In this document: positions 1-8,095 of the stretch, piece after piece
Position numbering within the stretch: the first letter of the stretch is position 1
Layout: the number at the start of each line of letters is the position of its first letter
Assembly (NCBI GenBank): GCA_944376695.1
Contig: CALWDM010000016.1
Coordinates: 1 to 45,497, forward strand
Origin: an uncultured Mediterraneibacter sp.
Lineage (GTDB): Bacteria > Bacillota > Clostridia > Lachnospirales > Lachnospiraceae
DNA length: 45,497 bases
Reading direction: 5' to 3'
The notes under the pieces: model-generated
The model's input: the letters and a program-made list of their open reading frames with translations, nothing else
The model's database searches: none
Told to the model about the DNA's origin: nothing
Program-made: the position numbers and the translations under genes

Positions 1-63
1 AAGCCCTCTTAGAAAAGTGACATTTTCTCCAAAAAATTTAAACATTAAAAAGTGACATTTTCA
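1..63. mobile_element. Probable terminal repeats of an IS21-type insertion sequence (right end only)
   Basis: The 15-bp motif AAAAGTGACATTTTC occurs twice, at 13-27 and 48-62, 35 bp apart. Read from the other strand the block begins TGAAAATGTCACTTTT at position 63. IS21-family elements have multiple terminal repeats and ends starting with TG, and this sequence type is familiar from Firmicutes members. The triplets at 1-12 would read as the last codons and stop of a gene, possibly istB, lying outside the window. The transposase itself is not visible, so the family call rests only on the repeats. Confidence 0.45.
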
Positions 64-107
64 AAAGTTATTGACACTGCTGATCGGATTTTGGTGAAAA
101 TCTTCCG

Positions 108-136
108 TTGCCTGGGAAGGTGCTTTTTGTTATAGT
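108..136 (+). promoter_or_regulatory. Candidate sigma-A promoter inside the truncated MNT gene
   Basis: TTGCCT (108-113) and TATAGT (131-136) are separated by 17 bp, and a TG lies one base upstream of the -10 hexamer. It would drive transcription of the MNT remnant, the HEPN gene and the following small gene after loss of the original promoter. It is a hexamer match only. Confidence 0.35.
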
Positions 137-331
137 ATTAAAGGGGCAAAGGGCACAGCCCTTGAGCGGAGCGATATTGATATAGCAGTCTCGGGAGTGG
201 AGGAATTCGACGCGCTCCTGGAAGAAGTTGAGGAGATCCCCACTTTGTATACAGTAGATCTTCTGGATATGGATGCATGCGGGAATGGATTATTGTTGGA
301 GGATATCAGGCAGTATGGACGAAAAATTTAG
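137..331 (+). pseudogene. MNT-type minimal nucleotidyltransferase, N-terminally truncated
   Basis: The open frame reads IKGAKGTALERSDIDIAV and continues for about 65 codons to a TAG at 329-331. The GxxxKGxxxxxSDIDxAV pattern is the nucleotidyltransferase signature, with the two metal-binding aspartates of DID. The frame upstream is closed by TGA at 95-97 and has no ATG, GTG or TTG start, and the helix that normally precedes the GS motif is missing. MNT proteins are the antitoxin or modifying partner of HEPN proteins, and a HEPN gene overlaps the 3' end. The putative IS end at 63 lies just upstream and probably caused the truncation. Remnant status is clear; the cause is inferred. Confidence 0.6.
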
Positions 332-743
332 AAGAAGATTCCGGTCATTCGAAAATTCTCTGGATTCTCTTTCGGAGGCGCGCGGCCGTGATATGGAGGA
401 TTCATTTGTCCTGAGCGGCATGAGTGCGAAATACAGTATTACATTTGACCTGTCGTGGAAATGTATGAAAGATATCCTGGTACAGTATTATTCCATCACC
501 GGATTCGTGGCGGGATCGCCGAGGGAAGTGCTGAGAGAAGCTTTTGGCGCGGGAATGATCAGCGGAGACATATGGATGGAGATGCTGAAGGTGAGAAATC
601 AGCTTGCGCATGATTACGACGGTGTCATCGTAAAAGAATACTGTCAGAGGATCATCCGGGATTATATAGAGAAACTGTATGAATTCAGGAATTGGGTGCA
701 CAGCAGGATACTAACAGAAGATCAGGAGGGAGAAGACAGATGA
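315..743 (+). CDS. HEPN-domain protein (nucleotidyltransferase substrate-binding/HI0074-like; toxin type)
   Basis: This 142-residue all-helical protein matches the HEPN proteins encoded beside MNT nucleotidyltransferases. The RxxxxH motif is present as RNQLAH (R94, H99), the residues used for RNA cleavage in HEPN ribonucleases, and is followed by the usual D-Y. The ATG at 315 is chosen because it has a GGAGG at 298-302 and gives the normal family length; it overlaps the end of the MNT frame by 17 bp. In intact modules MNT neutralises HEPN, so a complete HEPN beside a broken MNT is odd. Either the toxin is inactive or weakly expressed, or another antitoxin exists. Expression probably depends on the promoter at 108-136. 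Confidence 0.75.
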   Translation: MDEKFRRRFRSFENSLDSLSEARGRDMEDSFVLSGMSAKYSITFDLSWKCMKDILVQYYSITGFVAGSPREVLREAFGAGMISGDIWMEMLKVRNQLAHDYDGVIVKEYCQRIIRDYIEKLYEFRNWVHSRILTEDQEGEDR

Positions 744-1183
744 TCAGAGTAGGTAAAGATGCAGATATCGCGGCTCTGGAGGAATATCTGAAAGACGAGC
801 CGTACGGAAAGGCGATCGCGGCGGTATTGGATGAATTCGGGGCAGAGGCGCCCTTTGAGACTGTGTATATCGATGAGGAACCGGGCGGAGAGGAAGCGGA
901 GAAAAAAGTGCGCGGCGTATATCTCTGGCTTCACGGGACGCTGATCCTCTACTGTAAAGAGAACCAGGTGGGGATCGATTTCCTGGAGGAGATGATGGGG
1001 ATCGAGGCTCCGCGCATGGTGGCTGGGAGAAAGGACAATGTCAATATCGTCAGCTGGCTGCTCACGGATTATGATATGGAGACGGGAAAGGTCCTGCCGG
1101 AGTTTACGGATAAAGAAGGCAGTCCGGTGGAATGCCTGGGAAGGGCAGAACATGAAGGCGAGTGGGCGGTCCTGAGGAGATAG
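740..1183 (+). CDS. Small acidic hypothetical protein, possibly a truncated GNAT-like protein
   Basis: A 147-residue acidic soluble protein starts at ATG 740, overlapping the HEPN stop codon (ATGA) with AGGAGG at 724-729, so the two are translationally coupled. The sequence has no signal peptide or membrane segment. Segments such as VYLWLHGTLILYC and NIVSWLLTDY resemble the N-terminal half of some Clostridia GNAT-family acetyltransferases, but the C-terminal acetyl-CoA binding domain is absent. It may be a shortened GNAT relative or an unrelated family. The function is unknown. Confidence 0.5.
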   Translation: MIRVGKDADIAALEEYLKDEPYGKAIAAVLDEFGAEAPFETVYIDEEPGGEEAEKKVRGVYLWLHGTLILYCKENQVGIDFLEEMMGIEAPRMVAGRKDNVNIVSWLLTDYDMETGKVLPEFTDKEGSPVECLGRAEHEGEWAVLRR

Positions 1184-1212
1184 GGCACAAGGTACAGAGA
1201 GGTAAGGAACAT

Positions 1213-2268
1213 ATGAAAAAGATACTGGACAGGATATTTGTAGACGGGCTGAGCGGGATGGCGCAGGGGCTGTTCGCCACACTGATCATCGGTACGATCC
1301 TCCAGCAGATCGGGACATTCGCCGGCGGGGACATCGGCGGTCTGATCTATCTGGTCGGGAAGGTGGCGGCAGGACTGACCGGCGCCGGGATCGGCGCCGG
1401 CGTGGCGCGTAAGCTGGATGCAGGGCATCTGGTCATCGTATCCGCGGCGGTGGCGGGCATGGTCGGCGCGTTCGCGGGAGACCTGCGCGCAGGCACGCTG
1501 ATCTCGGACGGAAGCCTGGTCCTTTCAGGCCCGGGAGAGCCGCTGGGGGCATTTGTGGCAGCGTATATCGCGATCGAACTGGGCATCCTGATCTCGGGGA
1601 AGACGAGGCTGGATATCATACTGACGCCCCTGGTCTGCATCGGAGCCGGTTCGGCGGTCGGTCTGCTCGTGGGGCCTCCGATCTCCGGGTTCATGGCATG
1701 GCTCGGGTCGCTGATCAACTGGGGGACTGAGCAGCAGCCGTTCCTTATGGGGATCATAGTGTCTGTCCTCATGGGGATGATCCTGACGCTGCCGATCAGC
1801 TCTGCTGCCCTGGGCGTGATCCTGAACCTGTCCGGGCTGGCGGCAGGGGCGGCCACAGTGGGATGCTGCTGCAATATGATCGGATTTGCCGTGGCGAGCT
1901 GGCGGGAGAATAAGTTCAGCGGTTTTCTGGCCCAGGGCATTGGGACGTCTATGCTCCAGGTGCCGAATCTCGTGCGGCATCCTCTCATATGGATCCCTGC
2001 GATCCTCTCCAGCGCCATACTTGGGCCAGTGGGGACGATGCTTTTCCACATGACGAACAATGCGACCGGCTCGGGTATGGGGACAGCCGGGCTGGTGGGA
2101 CCGCTGATGACATGGCAGGTCATGACGCAGACAGAGGCAGGCACGATCGTGCTCCTTAAGATCATGCTGATCCAGTTCATCCTGCCCGCGGTGCTTACGC
2201 TTCTGATCTCTGAGTTTATGAGGAAGAAGAAATGGATCCGTCCGGGGGATATGAAGCTGGAACTGTAA
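1213..2268 (+). CDS. PTS EIIC-like integral membrane protein
   Basis: The 351-residue product is almost entirely hydrophobic, with about nine glycine-rich membrane segments (for example GMAQGLFATLIIGTILQQIG near residue 15 and LLKIMLIQFILPAVLTLLIS near the end). It resembles the PTS_EIIC_2 type of membrane protein, which stands alone without fused EIIA or EIIB. The start at 1213 follows a GGTAAGG ribosome binding site. No phosphorylatable EII partner is encoded nearby, so it may act as a sugar or metabolite permease in its own right. The substrate is unknown. It lies 29 bp after the small acidic protein gene and may be in the same transcript. Confidence 0.65.
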   Translation: MKKILDRIFVDGLSGMAQGLFATLIIGTILQQIGTFAGGDIGGLIYLVGKVAAGLTGAGIGAGVARKLDAGHLVIVSAAVAGMVGAFAGDLRAGTLISDGSLVLSGPGEPLGAFVAAYIAIELGILISGKTRLDIILTPLVCIGAGSAVGLLVGPPISGFMAWLGSLINWGTEQQPFLMGIIVSVLMGMILTLPISSAALGVILNLSGLAAGAATVGCCCNMIGFAVASWRENKFSGFLAQGIGTSMLQVPNLVRHPLIWIPAILSSAILGPVGTMLFHMTNNATGSGMGTAGLVGPLMTWQVMTQTEAGTIVLLKIMLIQFILPAVLTLLISEFMRKKKWIRPGDMKLEL

Positions 2269-2333
2269 AAAACAGCAGCTCAGCCAGACGGCTGGGATAA
2301 TGCTAAAAAGAATATAAATATAGAGTGAACTCT

Positions 2334-2362
2334 GTGACAGAAAACACAAAATATGGTAAAAT
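2334..2362 (+). promoter_or_regulatory. Candidate promoter of the alarmone synthetase gene
   Basis: GTGACA (2334-2339) lies 17 bp before TAAAAT (2357-2362), with TG one base upstream of the -10 hexamer. The predicted start lies about 30 bp before the ATG at 2401. Confidence 0.4.
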
Positions 2363-2400
2363 CTGATCTGAGATAAAACGACCAATGGGGGATATCCGCG

Positions 2401-3147
2401 ATGAAAGGTGAACAACAGGTTGAGGCTGCATTGAAGAGCTACGAGGATGTCGATAGTTGGAAAACAGTTATTTTTCTCTACAATGCGGCTCTGAAAGAAG
2501 TAGGAACAAAGCTGGAGATATTAAATGATGAATTCCAGCATGTACACCAGTACAACCCGATCGAGCACATCAAGACGAGGATCAAGACGCCGGAGAGCAT
2601 CGTGAAGAAGCTCAAACGTTACGGATACGAGACATCCATTGAAAATATGGTGAGGTATATCAATGATATCGCAGGCGTGAGGCTGATCTGTTCATTCACG
2701 TCAGATATATACCGCCTGGCGGAGATGATCGGCAATCAGAGCGACCTGAAGGTGCTCTCGATCAAAGATTACATAAGGAATCCGAAAGAGAGCGGTTATA
2801 AGAGTTATCATATGCTTGTCTCCGTGCCGATCTTCCTGTCTGACAGCGTGGTGGATACAAAGGTGGAGATCCAGATCCGCACGATCGCCATGGATTTCTG
2901 GGCGAGCCTGGAGCATAAGATCTATTATAAGTTCGAGGGAAACGCGCCGGATTATATCAGCAGGGATTTAAGAGAATGTGCGAAGATGGTATCCGAACTG
3001 GATGAAAAAATGCTCTCGTTAAATGAAGCTATCCAGGCGTGCATTGTGCAGGAAGACATTAGAGACAGTATGGATGAAGTGCTGGAAAATGTGATCGGAA
3101 ACAGAAAAGAACAAAAGCTGCCGCATCTGGAAGCGGCGGGCGAGTGA
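2401..3147 (+). CDS. Small alarmone synthetase (RelQ/RelP-like GTP pyrophosphokinase)
   Basis: This 248-residue protein consists of a single RelA/SpoT synthetase domain without the HD hydrolase or TGS/ACT regulatory domains of long Rel proteins. It should transfer pyrophosphate from ATP to GDP or GTP, making ppGpp or pppGpp in the cytoplasm. Visible synthetase motifs are KTRIKTPESIVKKL (about residue 59), NDIAGVRLICSF (about 88), the G-loop region NPKESGYKSYHMLV (about 129), VEIQIRT (about 156) and the WASLEHKIYYK segment. The C-terminal helices match the tetramer-forming tail of RelQ. It is monocistronic, with a promoter at 2334 and a terminator at 3157. Whether it is RelQ or RelP cannot be settled by eye. 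Confidence 0.88.
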   Translation: MKGEQQVEAALKSYEDVDSWKTVIFLYNAALKEVGTKLEILNDEFQHVHQYNPIEHIKTRIKTPESIVKKLKRYGYETSIENMVRYINDIAGVRLICSFTSDIYRLAEMIGNQSDLKVLSIKDYIRNPKESGYKSYHMLVSVPIFLSDSVVDTKVEIQIRTIAMDFWASLEHKIYYKFEGNAPDYISRDLRECAKMVSELDEKMLSLNEAIQACIVQEDIRDSMDEVLENVIGNRKEQKLPHLEAAGE

Positions 3148-3156
3148 ACAGCAGAA

Positions 3157-3212
3157 AACGGGGCTGCCCCACTAAAAAGTAATGAGTGGCGGCTGCCCCG
3201 TTCTTTTATTTT
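3157..3212 (+). terminator. Rho-independent terminator after the alarmone synthetase
   Basis: Left arm 3157-3172 and right arm 3184-3200 form a GC-rich stem (AACGGGGC...GCCCCGTT) with one mismatch and one bulge, followed by TTCTTTTATTTT. It lies between convergent genes and may also stop the leftward qmcA transcript. Confidence 0.75.
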
Positions 3213-3289
3213 ATCCTGCTCCGGGAGTCTGCGCCCGGAGTGTTCCGTCGTTCTGTCCGGCTCCTGCGGCTTAGTTCTGACCCTGGGGC

Positions 3290-4264
3290 TTAGTTCTGTG
3301 CCTGCGGGCCGCTGCCTGTATTTTTGTCATCCGCTGCGATCTCGGTGATCGATTTTACCAGTCCGGCGATCTCCTGGATCTGGGACGGTACGATGATCTT
3401 GGTCGCTCTGCCGTCCGCGGCTTTTTCAAATGCTTCCAGGCTCTTGAGTGTGAGCACTGCATTGTCGGCGCCTGCTTCTTTCAGGAATCTGAGACCGTCC
3501 GCGGTGGCCTGCTGTACTTTGAGGATCGCTTCCGCCTCACCTTCCGCCTCGCGGATCATTTTCTCTTTCTCAGCTTCCGCCTGGAGGATAGCCGCCTGTT
3601 TATTTGCCTCCGCTTCCAGGATGACAGACTGTTTCTGGCCTTCTGCTACAAGGACAGTGGATTTCTTCTCACCTTCGGCCCTGAGGATGGCTTCTCTTCT
3701 CTCACGCTCTGCCTTCATCTGTTTCTCCATGGCGTCGCGGATCGCGGCCGGCGGGATGATGTTCTTAAGCTCTACACGGTTTACCTTGATGCCCCACGGA
3801 TCTGTCGCGAGATCCAGCTCTGCGCGCATCTTTGTGTTGATGGTTTCGCGGGATGTAAGCGTCTGGTCCAGCTCCAGGTCGCCGATGATGTTGCGCAGTG
3901 TGGTTGCTGTCAGGTTCTCGATCGCGATGATCGGGTTTGCCACTCCATAGCAGAAAAGCTTGGGGTCTGTGATCTGGAAGAAGATGACCGTGTCGATCTG
4001 CATGGTGACGTTATCTTCCGTGATCACGGGCTGCGGCGGGAAATCTACGACCTGCTCTTTCAGATCGATACGCTTTGCCACCCGGTCAATGATAGGCAGC
4101 TTGAAATGAAGTCCTGTGTTCCATGTCGTCAGGTAAGCGCCGAGGCGCTCCACTACGACTGCCTGCGCCTGATGCACGATCTTCACACAGGAGATCAGCA
4201 CCAGCACGATCAGAACTGCGATGATAATGAAAAAAATACCTCCGATACCGATTAATCTGCTCAT
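3290..4264 (-). CDS. qmcA: SPFH/band-7 (stomatin-like, QmcA type) membrane protein
   Basis: The 324-residue protein has an N-terminal membrane anchor (residues about 5-27), a band-7 domain (about 28-190) and a long alanine/glutamate-rich coiled coil with repeated EAEK units (about 185-255). This is the layout of stomatin/QmcA proteins that oligomerise into membrane scaffolds and regulate membrane proteases. The ATG at 4264 follows the nfeD stop codon directly, with no gap, so the two form an operon. SPFH proteins paired with NfeD are a recurrent combination. The annotation as QmcA rather than another slipin is a family-level call. Confidence 0.82.
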   Translation of the reverse strand: MSRLIGIGGIFFIIIAVLIVLVLISCVKIVHQAQAVVVERLGAYLTTWNTGLHFKLPIIDRVAKRIDLKEQVVDFPPQPVITEDNVTMQIDTVIFFQITDPKLFCYGVANPIIAIENLTATTLRNIIGDLELDQTLTSRETINTKMRAELDLATDPWGIKVNRVELKNIIPPAAIRDAMEKQMKAERERREAILRAEGEKKSTVLVAEGQKQSVILEAEANKQAAILQAEAEKEKMIREAEGEAEAILKVQQATADGLRFLKEAGADNAVLTLKSLEAFEKAADGRATKIIVPSQIQEIAGLVKSITEIAADDKNTGSGPQAQN

Positions 4265-4738
4265 TTATGATTCCTCCTCATATTTTTCTACGATTAGTTT
4301 TACCCCGGATACAGCGACGACTTTCGCCAGGCTTCCCGCTTCCAGGATTTCCCTGTCGTCCCTGCTGCGCACGGTCCATTCCTGGCCGTTCACAGTGCTC
4401 TTTCCGGTCTGATCCAGGTTATTGACTGTTTCGGTGAGCCGGATGATCTTCCCGATCTCGCTTTCATAGTTTGTCTTCACGCGTTTCTGATTGAGATGCT
4501 TCACTGCCCACGGGCGTGTAAAGATCAGAAGCACACATGAAACCGCGAGAAAGAGAAGGATCTGTAACGGCGCGCCTGCCCCCAGAAGGGAAGCCAGCGC
4601 TGCGATCAGCGAGCCGCCGGCAAACCAGATCGTAGTCAGCCCCACTGTGAGGATCTCGATCACGATCAGGATGATAAAAAGTCCGAGCCATATCAGATAC
4701 TCATTTTCAGCAAAAACCTGAATGATTCCGTTTCCCAT
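4265..4738 (-). CDS. nfeD: NfeD-family membrane protein, partner of the SPFH protein
   Basis: The 157-residue short-form NfeD has two or three membrane helices (about residues 12-35, 38-52 and 55-73) followed by a small beta-barrel OB-like domain containing the motif NGQEWTVRSRDD. It lacks the ClpP-like protease domain of long NfeD proteins. It lies directly upstream of the band-7 gene in the same transcript, the standard NfeD/stomatin pairing, and probably helps organise or anchor the scaffold. The start at 4738 is preceded by AAAGGAG about 12 bp upstream. Confidence 0.82.
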   Translation of the reverse strand: MGNGIIQVFAENEYLIWLGLFIILIVIEILTVGLTTIWFAGGSLIAALASLLGAGAPLQILLFLAVSCVLLIFTRPWAVKHLNQKRVKTNYESEIGKIIRLTETVNNLDQTGKSTVNGQEWTVRSRDDREILEAGSLAKVVAVSGVKLIVEKYEEES

Positions 4739-4846
4739 TGAGTCTTTGTTCTCCTTTCGTAATATTTGCGATTTATAGTAATTCCGTTATTGTACCTGTG
4801 ATTATCAGTTGTGACATACGGTGCGCTTCATGTGCGGTCCTGGCTG

Positions 4847-5986
4847 TCAGTTCCACGGATAATCTGAAATATCGCCTTCAAAATATCCCTCGCCCGGCAC
4901 GAGTTGCACGGGATTCCCTTCCAGGGTAAGTTCTGTACCGGCGGGAATGATCACATTAACGATCCTTTCTTCGGGTTCTCCGCTGCTGTTTGACGCCCAC
5001 AGATAGTCACTGTAACCATTCGGGTAAGAGAGGTCCAGCCCAAACGATATGTATTCATCAGCTTTTTCCAGTATAATGTCATAGATCCCCCCGGGAATGT
5101 CTTCTCCTGCAGTGAAGGTCCCTTCCTCAAGGAGAAACGATTCGGTCAGTGGGTTGGCTGAAGTCTCCTGTGTAAGAGGCTGGGCGTTGTCCGTGGCAAA
5201 TAACAGAGTGCCGCCGCCTGTGATCTTGATTTCAGCCCCATTGTAAAGACGGATATCATCCGCTTCTGGAATCTCATTATATTCAGTGGCGTCCCCGAAC
5301 CATATATGATCATAGATTATATTTTCCGTATCGGAGATGTCAAGAATCCCGTTCTCCCCAGCAGGCTCCACATGATAGATCCCTTCGGGGATATGGATGC
5401 CGACCTGATAGATCCCGCTGTCCAGCGCGGCCTCAAAGGCGGTCCCGTCTTCGGGTATCTCCCGGGTCACATATTCATAGGGGTCATCGTCAGGATCCGG
5501 GGCGCTGTCATCGTCTGAAAACAGTGAATATATCCCTGCCTGCCATGAATCTGCATCAGGTGCAGACCCGGACCTGATCACAGACTTGACGGCCTGGAAT
5601 AAAACAGGCCCTGCGATGCCCAGAAGTACGACCAGTATGACGATCACTATGACTGCACGCGATCTTGATGTTCCGGAATTTTGCCTCTTCTTCCAGGAGG
5701 AGACGTCCTGTTTCTGGCGGCGGGAGGAAGTGCCTGCTCCCTTCCTCGCCGGCGGGTTTGCGGTGAATACTGTTTTCTGTGCAGTGCTGCCGGACCGGCC
5801 GGATGTGCCCGGCGATCTTTGCATCTGACGGGGCGAAGCCGTCGGTGTGTCAGCTTCTCCGGCAATCTCTGCCATGTGATAGGGATCTTGCATGTACTTC
5901 CGATCGTACATTCTGCTGTCCAGACCGCAGAATTCGCACTTTCCGTTATTCAGCCTGCTTCCGCACAGGCTGCATTTTCCTGTCAT
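4847..5986 (-). CDS. Zinc-ribbon, single-pass membrane protein with extracellular beta repeats
   Basis: This 379-residue protein begins with a CxxC-x8-CxxC zinc ribbon (C5, C8, C17, C20), then a low-complexity basic/serine linker (about 45-110), one membrane helix (111-130) and an acidic stretch. An extracellular region follows with two similar segments built around GIYxVGxHIPEGIYHVE and EDIPGGIYDIIL. Zinc-ribbon plus membrane-anchor proteins of this layout are common in Clostridia but functionally undefined. The ATG at 5986 is chosen because a GGCGG-type ribosome binding site precedes it and the ribbon starts four residues later. It has its own promoter at 6036-6064. A role in envelope sensing is possible but unproven. 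Confidence 0.65.
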   Translation of the reverse strand: MTGKCSLCGSRLNNGKCEFCGLDSRMYDRKYMQDPYHMAEIAGEADTPTASPRQMQRSPGTSGRSGSTAQKTVFTANPPARKGAGTSSRRQKQDVSSWKKRQNSGTSRSRAVIVIVILVVLLGIAGPVLFQAVKSVIRSGSAPDADSWQAGIYSLFSDDDSAPDPDDDPYEYVTREIPEDGTAFEAALDSGIYQVGIHIPEGIYHVEPAGENGILDISDTENIIYDHIWFGDATEYNEIPEADDIRLYNGAEIKITGGGTLLFATDNAQPLTQETSANPLTESFLLEEGTFTAGEDIPGGIYDIILEKADEYISFGLDLSYPNGYSDYLWASNSSGEPEERIVNVIIPAGTELTLEGNPVQLVPGEGYFEGDISDYPWN

Positions 5987-6035
5987 ATTTTCCGCCTCGC
6001 TCTCTCTGGTTGCTGTTAAAAGAAAAATCATACAT

Positions 6036-6064
6036 ATTATATCAGACAAAGTGTGTTTTGTGAA
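6036..6064 (-). promoter_or_regulatory. Promoter of the zinc-ribbon membrane protein gene
   Basis: On the minus strand TTCACA (6064-6059) and TATAAT (6041-6036) are 17 bp apart, with TG one base upstream of the -10 hexamer. It is divergent from the P-type ATPase promoter. Confidence 0.6.
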
Positions 6065-6122
6065 CTTCTACGGATAATATCGTAATTTTTTCTTAAGAAA
6101 GTAGGATAAGGGGCAAAAAATC

Positions 6123-6151
6123 TTGAAGCAGCAGGCTCTTTCCGATATACT
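6123..6151 (+). promoter_or_regulatory. Promoter of the P-type ATPase gene
   Basis: TTGAAG (6123-6128) is followed after 17 bp by TATACT (6146-6151). The leader to the ATG at 6224 is about 65 nt. No obvious metal-repressor palindrome was identified. Confidence 0.6.
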
Positions 6152-6223
6152 GTACGGAGGGACAGTTTTGACGGCTTATTGGGGAGTGGGTTATAAGTCA
6201 GAGGAAAGCTGAAGGAAAAAGGA

Positions 6224-8092
6224 ATGCCAAAAGAATCAGAGAAAAAGAGCATCGAAATCGGGGCCGGGCTGCTGCTCTATATTATTGCATGGGCAGTCGC
6301 TGATCTGATGCAGGTGACGGGAGCGCCGGAGACAGTCATGTTTCTGCTGGCGTACGCGGCGCTTTCAGTTACGATATACCGGGAACAGTTAAAAAAGATC
6401 GCAAAAAAGCAATTTCTGGATGAAAATCTGCTTATGATTATAGCGACAGCAGGGGCATTTGCGGTCGGGAGACATAAAGAAGCTGTGGCGGCGATGCTGT
6501 TTTACCAGACGGGGAGGCTGGTGGAAGAACTCTCGCTCAGCAGGGCGAAAAAGTCCATCGCCGGCTTCATCGATATCCGCCCGGAGTACGCAAACCTGAA
6601 AATCGGCGGGACGGAAAAGATCGTGCCGCCTCAGGAGCTTCTGCCGGGGCAGATCATTGTACTCAAACCGGGGGAGAAGATCCCGGTGGATGCGGTCGTT
6701 ACCTCCGGAATGGGAACCGTTGATATGAAGGCGCTCACAGGCGAGTCAGAACCCAGGGCAGTGTGGGAGGGCGACAGGCTGTACAGCGGAAGCATCAATC
6801 TGAACAGTGTGCTTGAGGCAAGGGTCGCAAAGCGGTATAATAACTGCACTGCCGCCAGGATCATGCGGCTTGTGGAAAACGCCAATGAGAAACGTTCAGA
6901 AAGCATTCATTTTGCAGATAAGTTTACGAAATACTATACACCGGTCGTGATCCTGATCGCGCTCCTCACAGGAATCCTTCCTCCTATGATGTTTACTGAA
7001 GCCAGAGGAGAGTGGATTTACCGGGGACTGATCATCCTTGTCGCCGCATGTCCGTGCGGACTGATGGTGTCCATTCCGCTTGCGTTTCTGGGTGGAATCG
7101 GCTCGGCCGCAAAGCAGGGGGTCCTTATCAAAGGCGGGATTTTACTGGAAAAACTGGTCCGGGCAGATACATTTGTATTCGATAAAACGGGCACACTGAC
7201 AGAAGGAGTGTTCCATGTCAGGGATATTGTACCCTTTAACAAGATGACGAAGGAGGAACTGCTGGAAACAGCCGCGCTTGCGGAATCCTACTCGAAACAT
7301 CCCGTGGCCGTATCGCTTCTGGAAGCATATGGCAGGGAGGTGGACAGGACACGCGTGACGGCTGTGGAAGAGCAGCCCGGATACGGAGTACATGCCGTGG
7401 TGGACGGAAGAGAAGTCTATGCGGGCAACATACGGCTTATGGATCTGGCGAAGATACGGTATCTGGCTGCTGTGGAGGCAGGCACCGCAGTTTATGTAGC
7501 GGTGGACGGAAAATATGCGGGATATATCCTGATCTCCGATGTGATCAGGAAAGATGCCGGAAAGCTGATGAGATGGATGCGGAAGCGGGATCTGTCTGCT
7601 GTGATGCTGACCGGGGATAATGAGCAGGCGGCAGAAGCTGCGGCGGGCGAGCTCGGGATTGAAAATGTGTATGCCGGGCTGATGCCCCAGGACAAAGTGG
7701 AGCTGCTGAAAGAGTTCCGCGAGAATCAGGTGGAGGGAGAACTGCTGGCGTTCGTGGGAGACGGTATCAATGACGCGCCGGTCCTTGCGCTCGCGGACAT
7801 CGGGATCGCTATGGGAGGGCTCGGCGCGGACGCTGCACTGGAAGCGGCAGACATTATTCTGATGGAGGATGAGCCCTCCCGCATCATGAATGCGGTCCGT
7901 ATCTCAAAGGCAACTTTGAGAGCAGTGAGGCAGAATATGGTATTTGCTATCGGTATGAAAGTGATCCTGATTACAATGGCATTTTTCGGAGTTGTGAATA
8001 TGCAGAATGCGATCATTGCCGATATGGCTGTCATGCTGATCAGTATATTGAATTCTTTCTGGATGCTCTGGTATCCGGAAAAGGGAGCGTAA
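6224..8092 (+). CDS. Heavy-metal P1B-type ATPase (Zn2+/Cd2+ type) without N-terminal metal-binding domain
   Basis: The 622-residue ATP-driven efflux pump has its key motifs in order: LTGES (actuator domain, about 171), CPC in the membrane metal site (276-278), the phosphorylation motif DKTGTLTEG (D320), SKHPVA (nucleotide binding), TGDN and GDGINDAPVLALADIGIAMG (hinge). The SIPLAFLGGIG stretch after CPC and the lysine and aspartate in the last membrane helices (GMKVIL, IADMAVM) fit the Zn/Cd/Pb subgroup. It lacks the N-terminal HMA domain many homologues carry. It is transcribed from the promoter at 6123, with the TPR lipoprotein gene 3 nt downstream. Confidence 0.88.
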   Translation: MPKESEKKSIEIGAGLLLYIIAWAVADLMQVTGAPETVMFLLAYAALSVTIYREQLKKIAKKQFLDENLLMIIATAGAFAVGRHKEAVAAMLFYQTGRLVEELSLSRAKKSIAGFIDIRPEYANLKIGGTEKIVPPQELLPGQIIVLKPGEKIPVDAVVTSGMGTVDMKALTGESEPRAVWEGDRLYSGSINLNSVLEARVAKRYNNCTAARIMRLVENANEKRSESIHFADKFTKYYTPVVILIALLTGILPPMMFTEARGEWIYRGLIILVAACPCGLMVSIPLAFLGGIGSAAKQGVLIKGGILLEKLVRADTFVFDKTGTLTEGVFHVRDIVPFNKMTKEELLETAALAESYSKHPVAVSLLEAYGREVDRTRVTAVEEQPGYGVHAVVDGREVYAGNIRLMDLAKIRYLAAVEAGTAVYVAVDGKYAGYILISDVIRKDAGKLMRWMRKRDLSAVMLTGDNEQAAEAAAGELGIENVYAGLMPQDKVELLKEFRENQVEGELLAFVGDGINDAPVLALADIGIAMGGLGADAALEAADIILMEDEPSRIMNAVRISKATLRAVRQNMVFAIGMKVILITMAFFGVVNMQNAIIADMAVMLISILNSFWMLWYPEKGA

Positions 8093-8095
8093 AAT

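Noticed and set aside
402-701. Antisense open frame opposite the HEPN gene
   Set aside because: It mirrors the real coding frame and has no ribosome binding site or recognisable domain; similar antisense frames elsewhere were discarded for the same reason.
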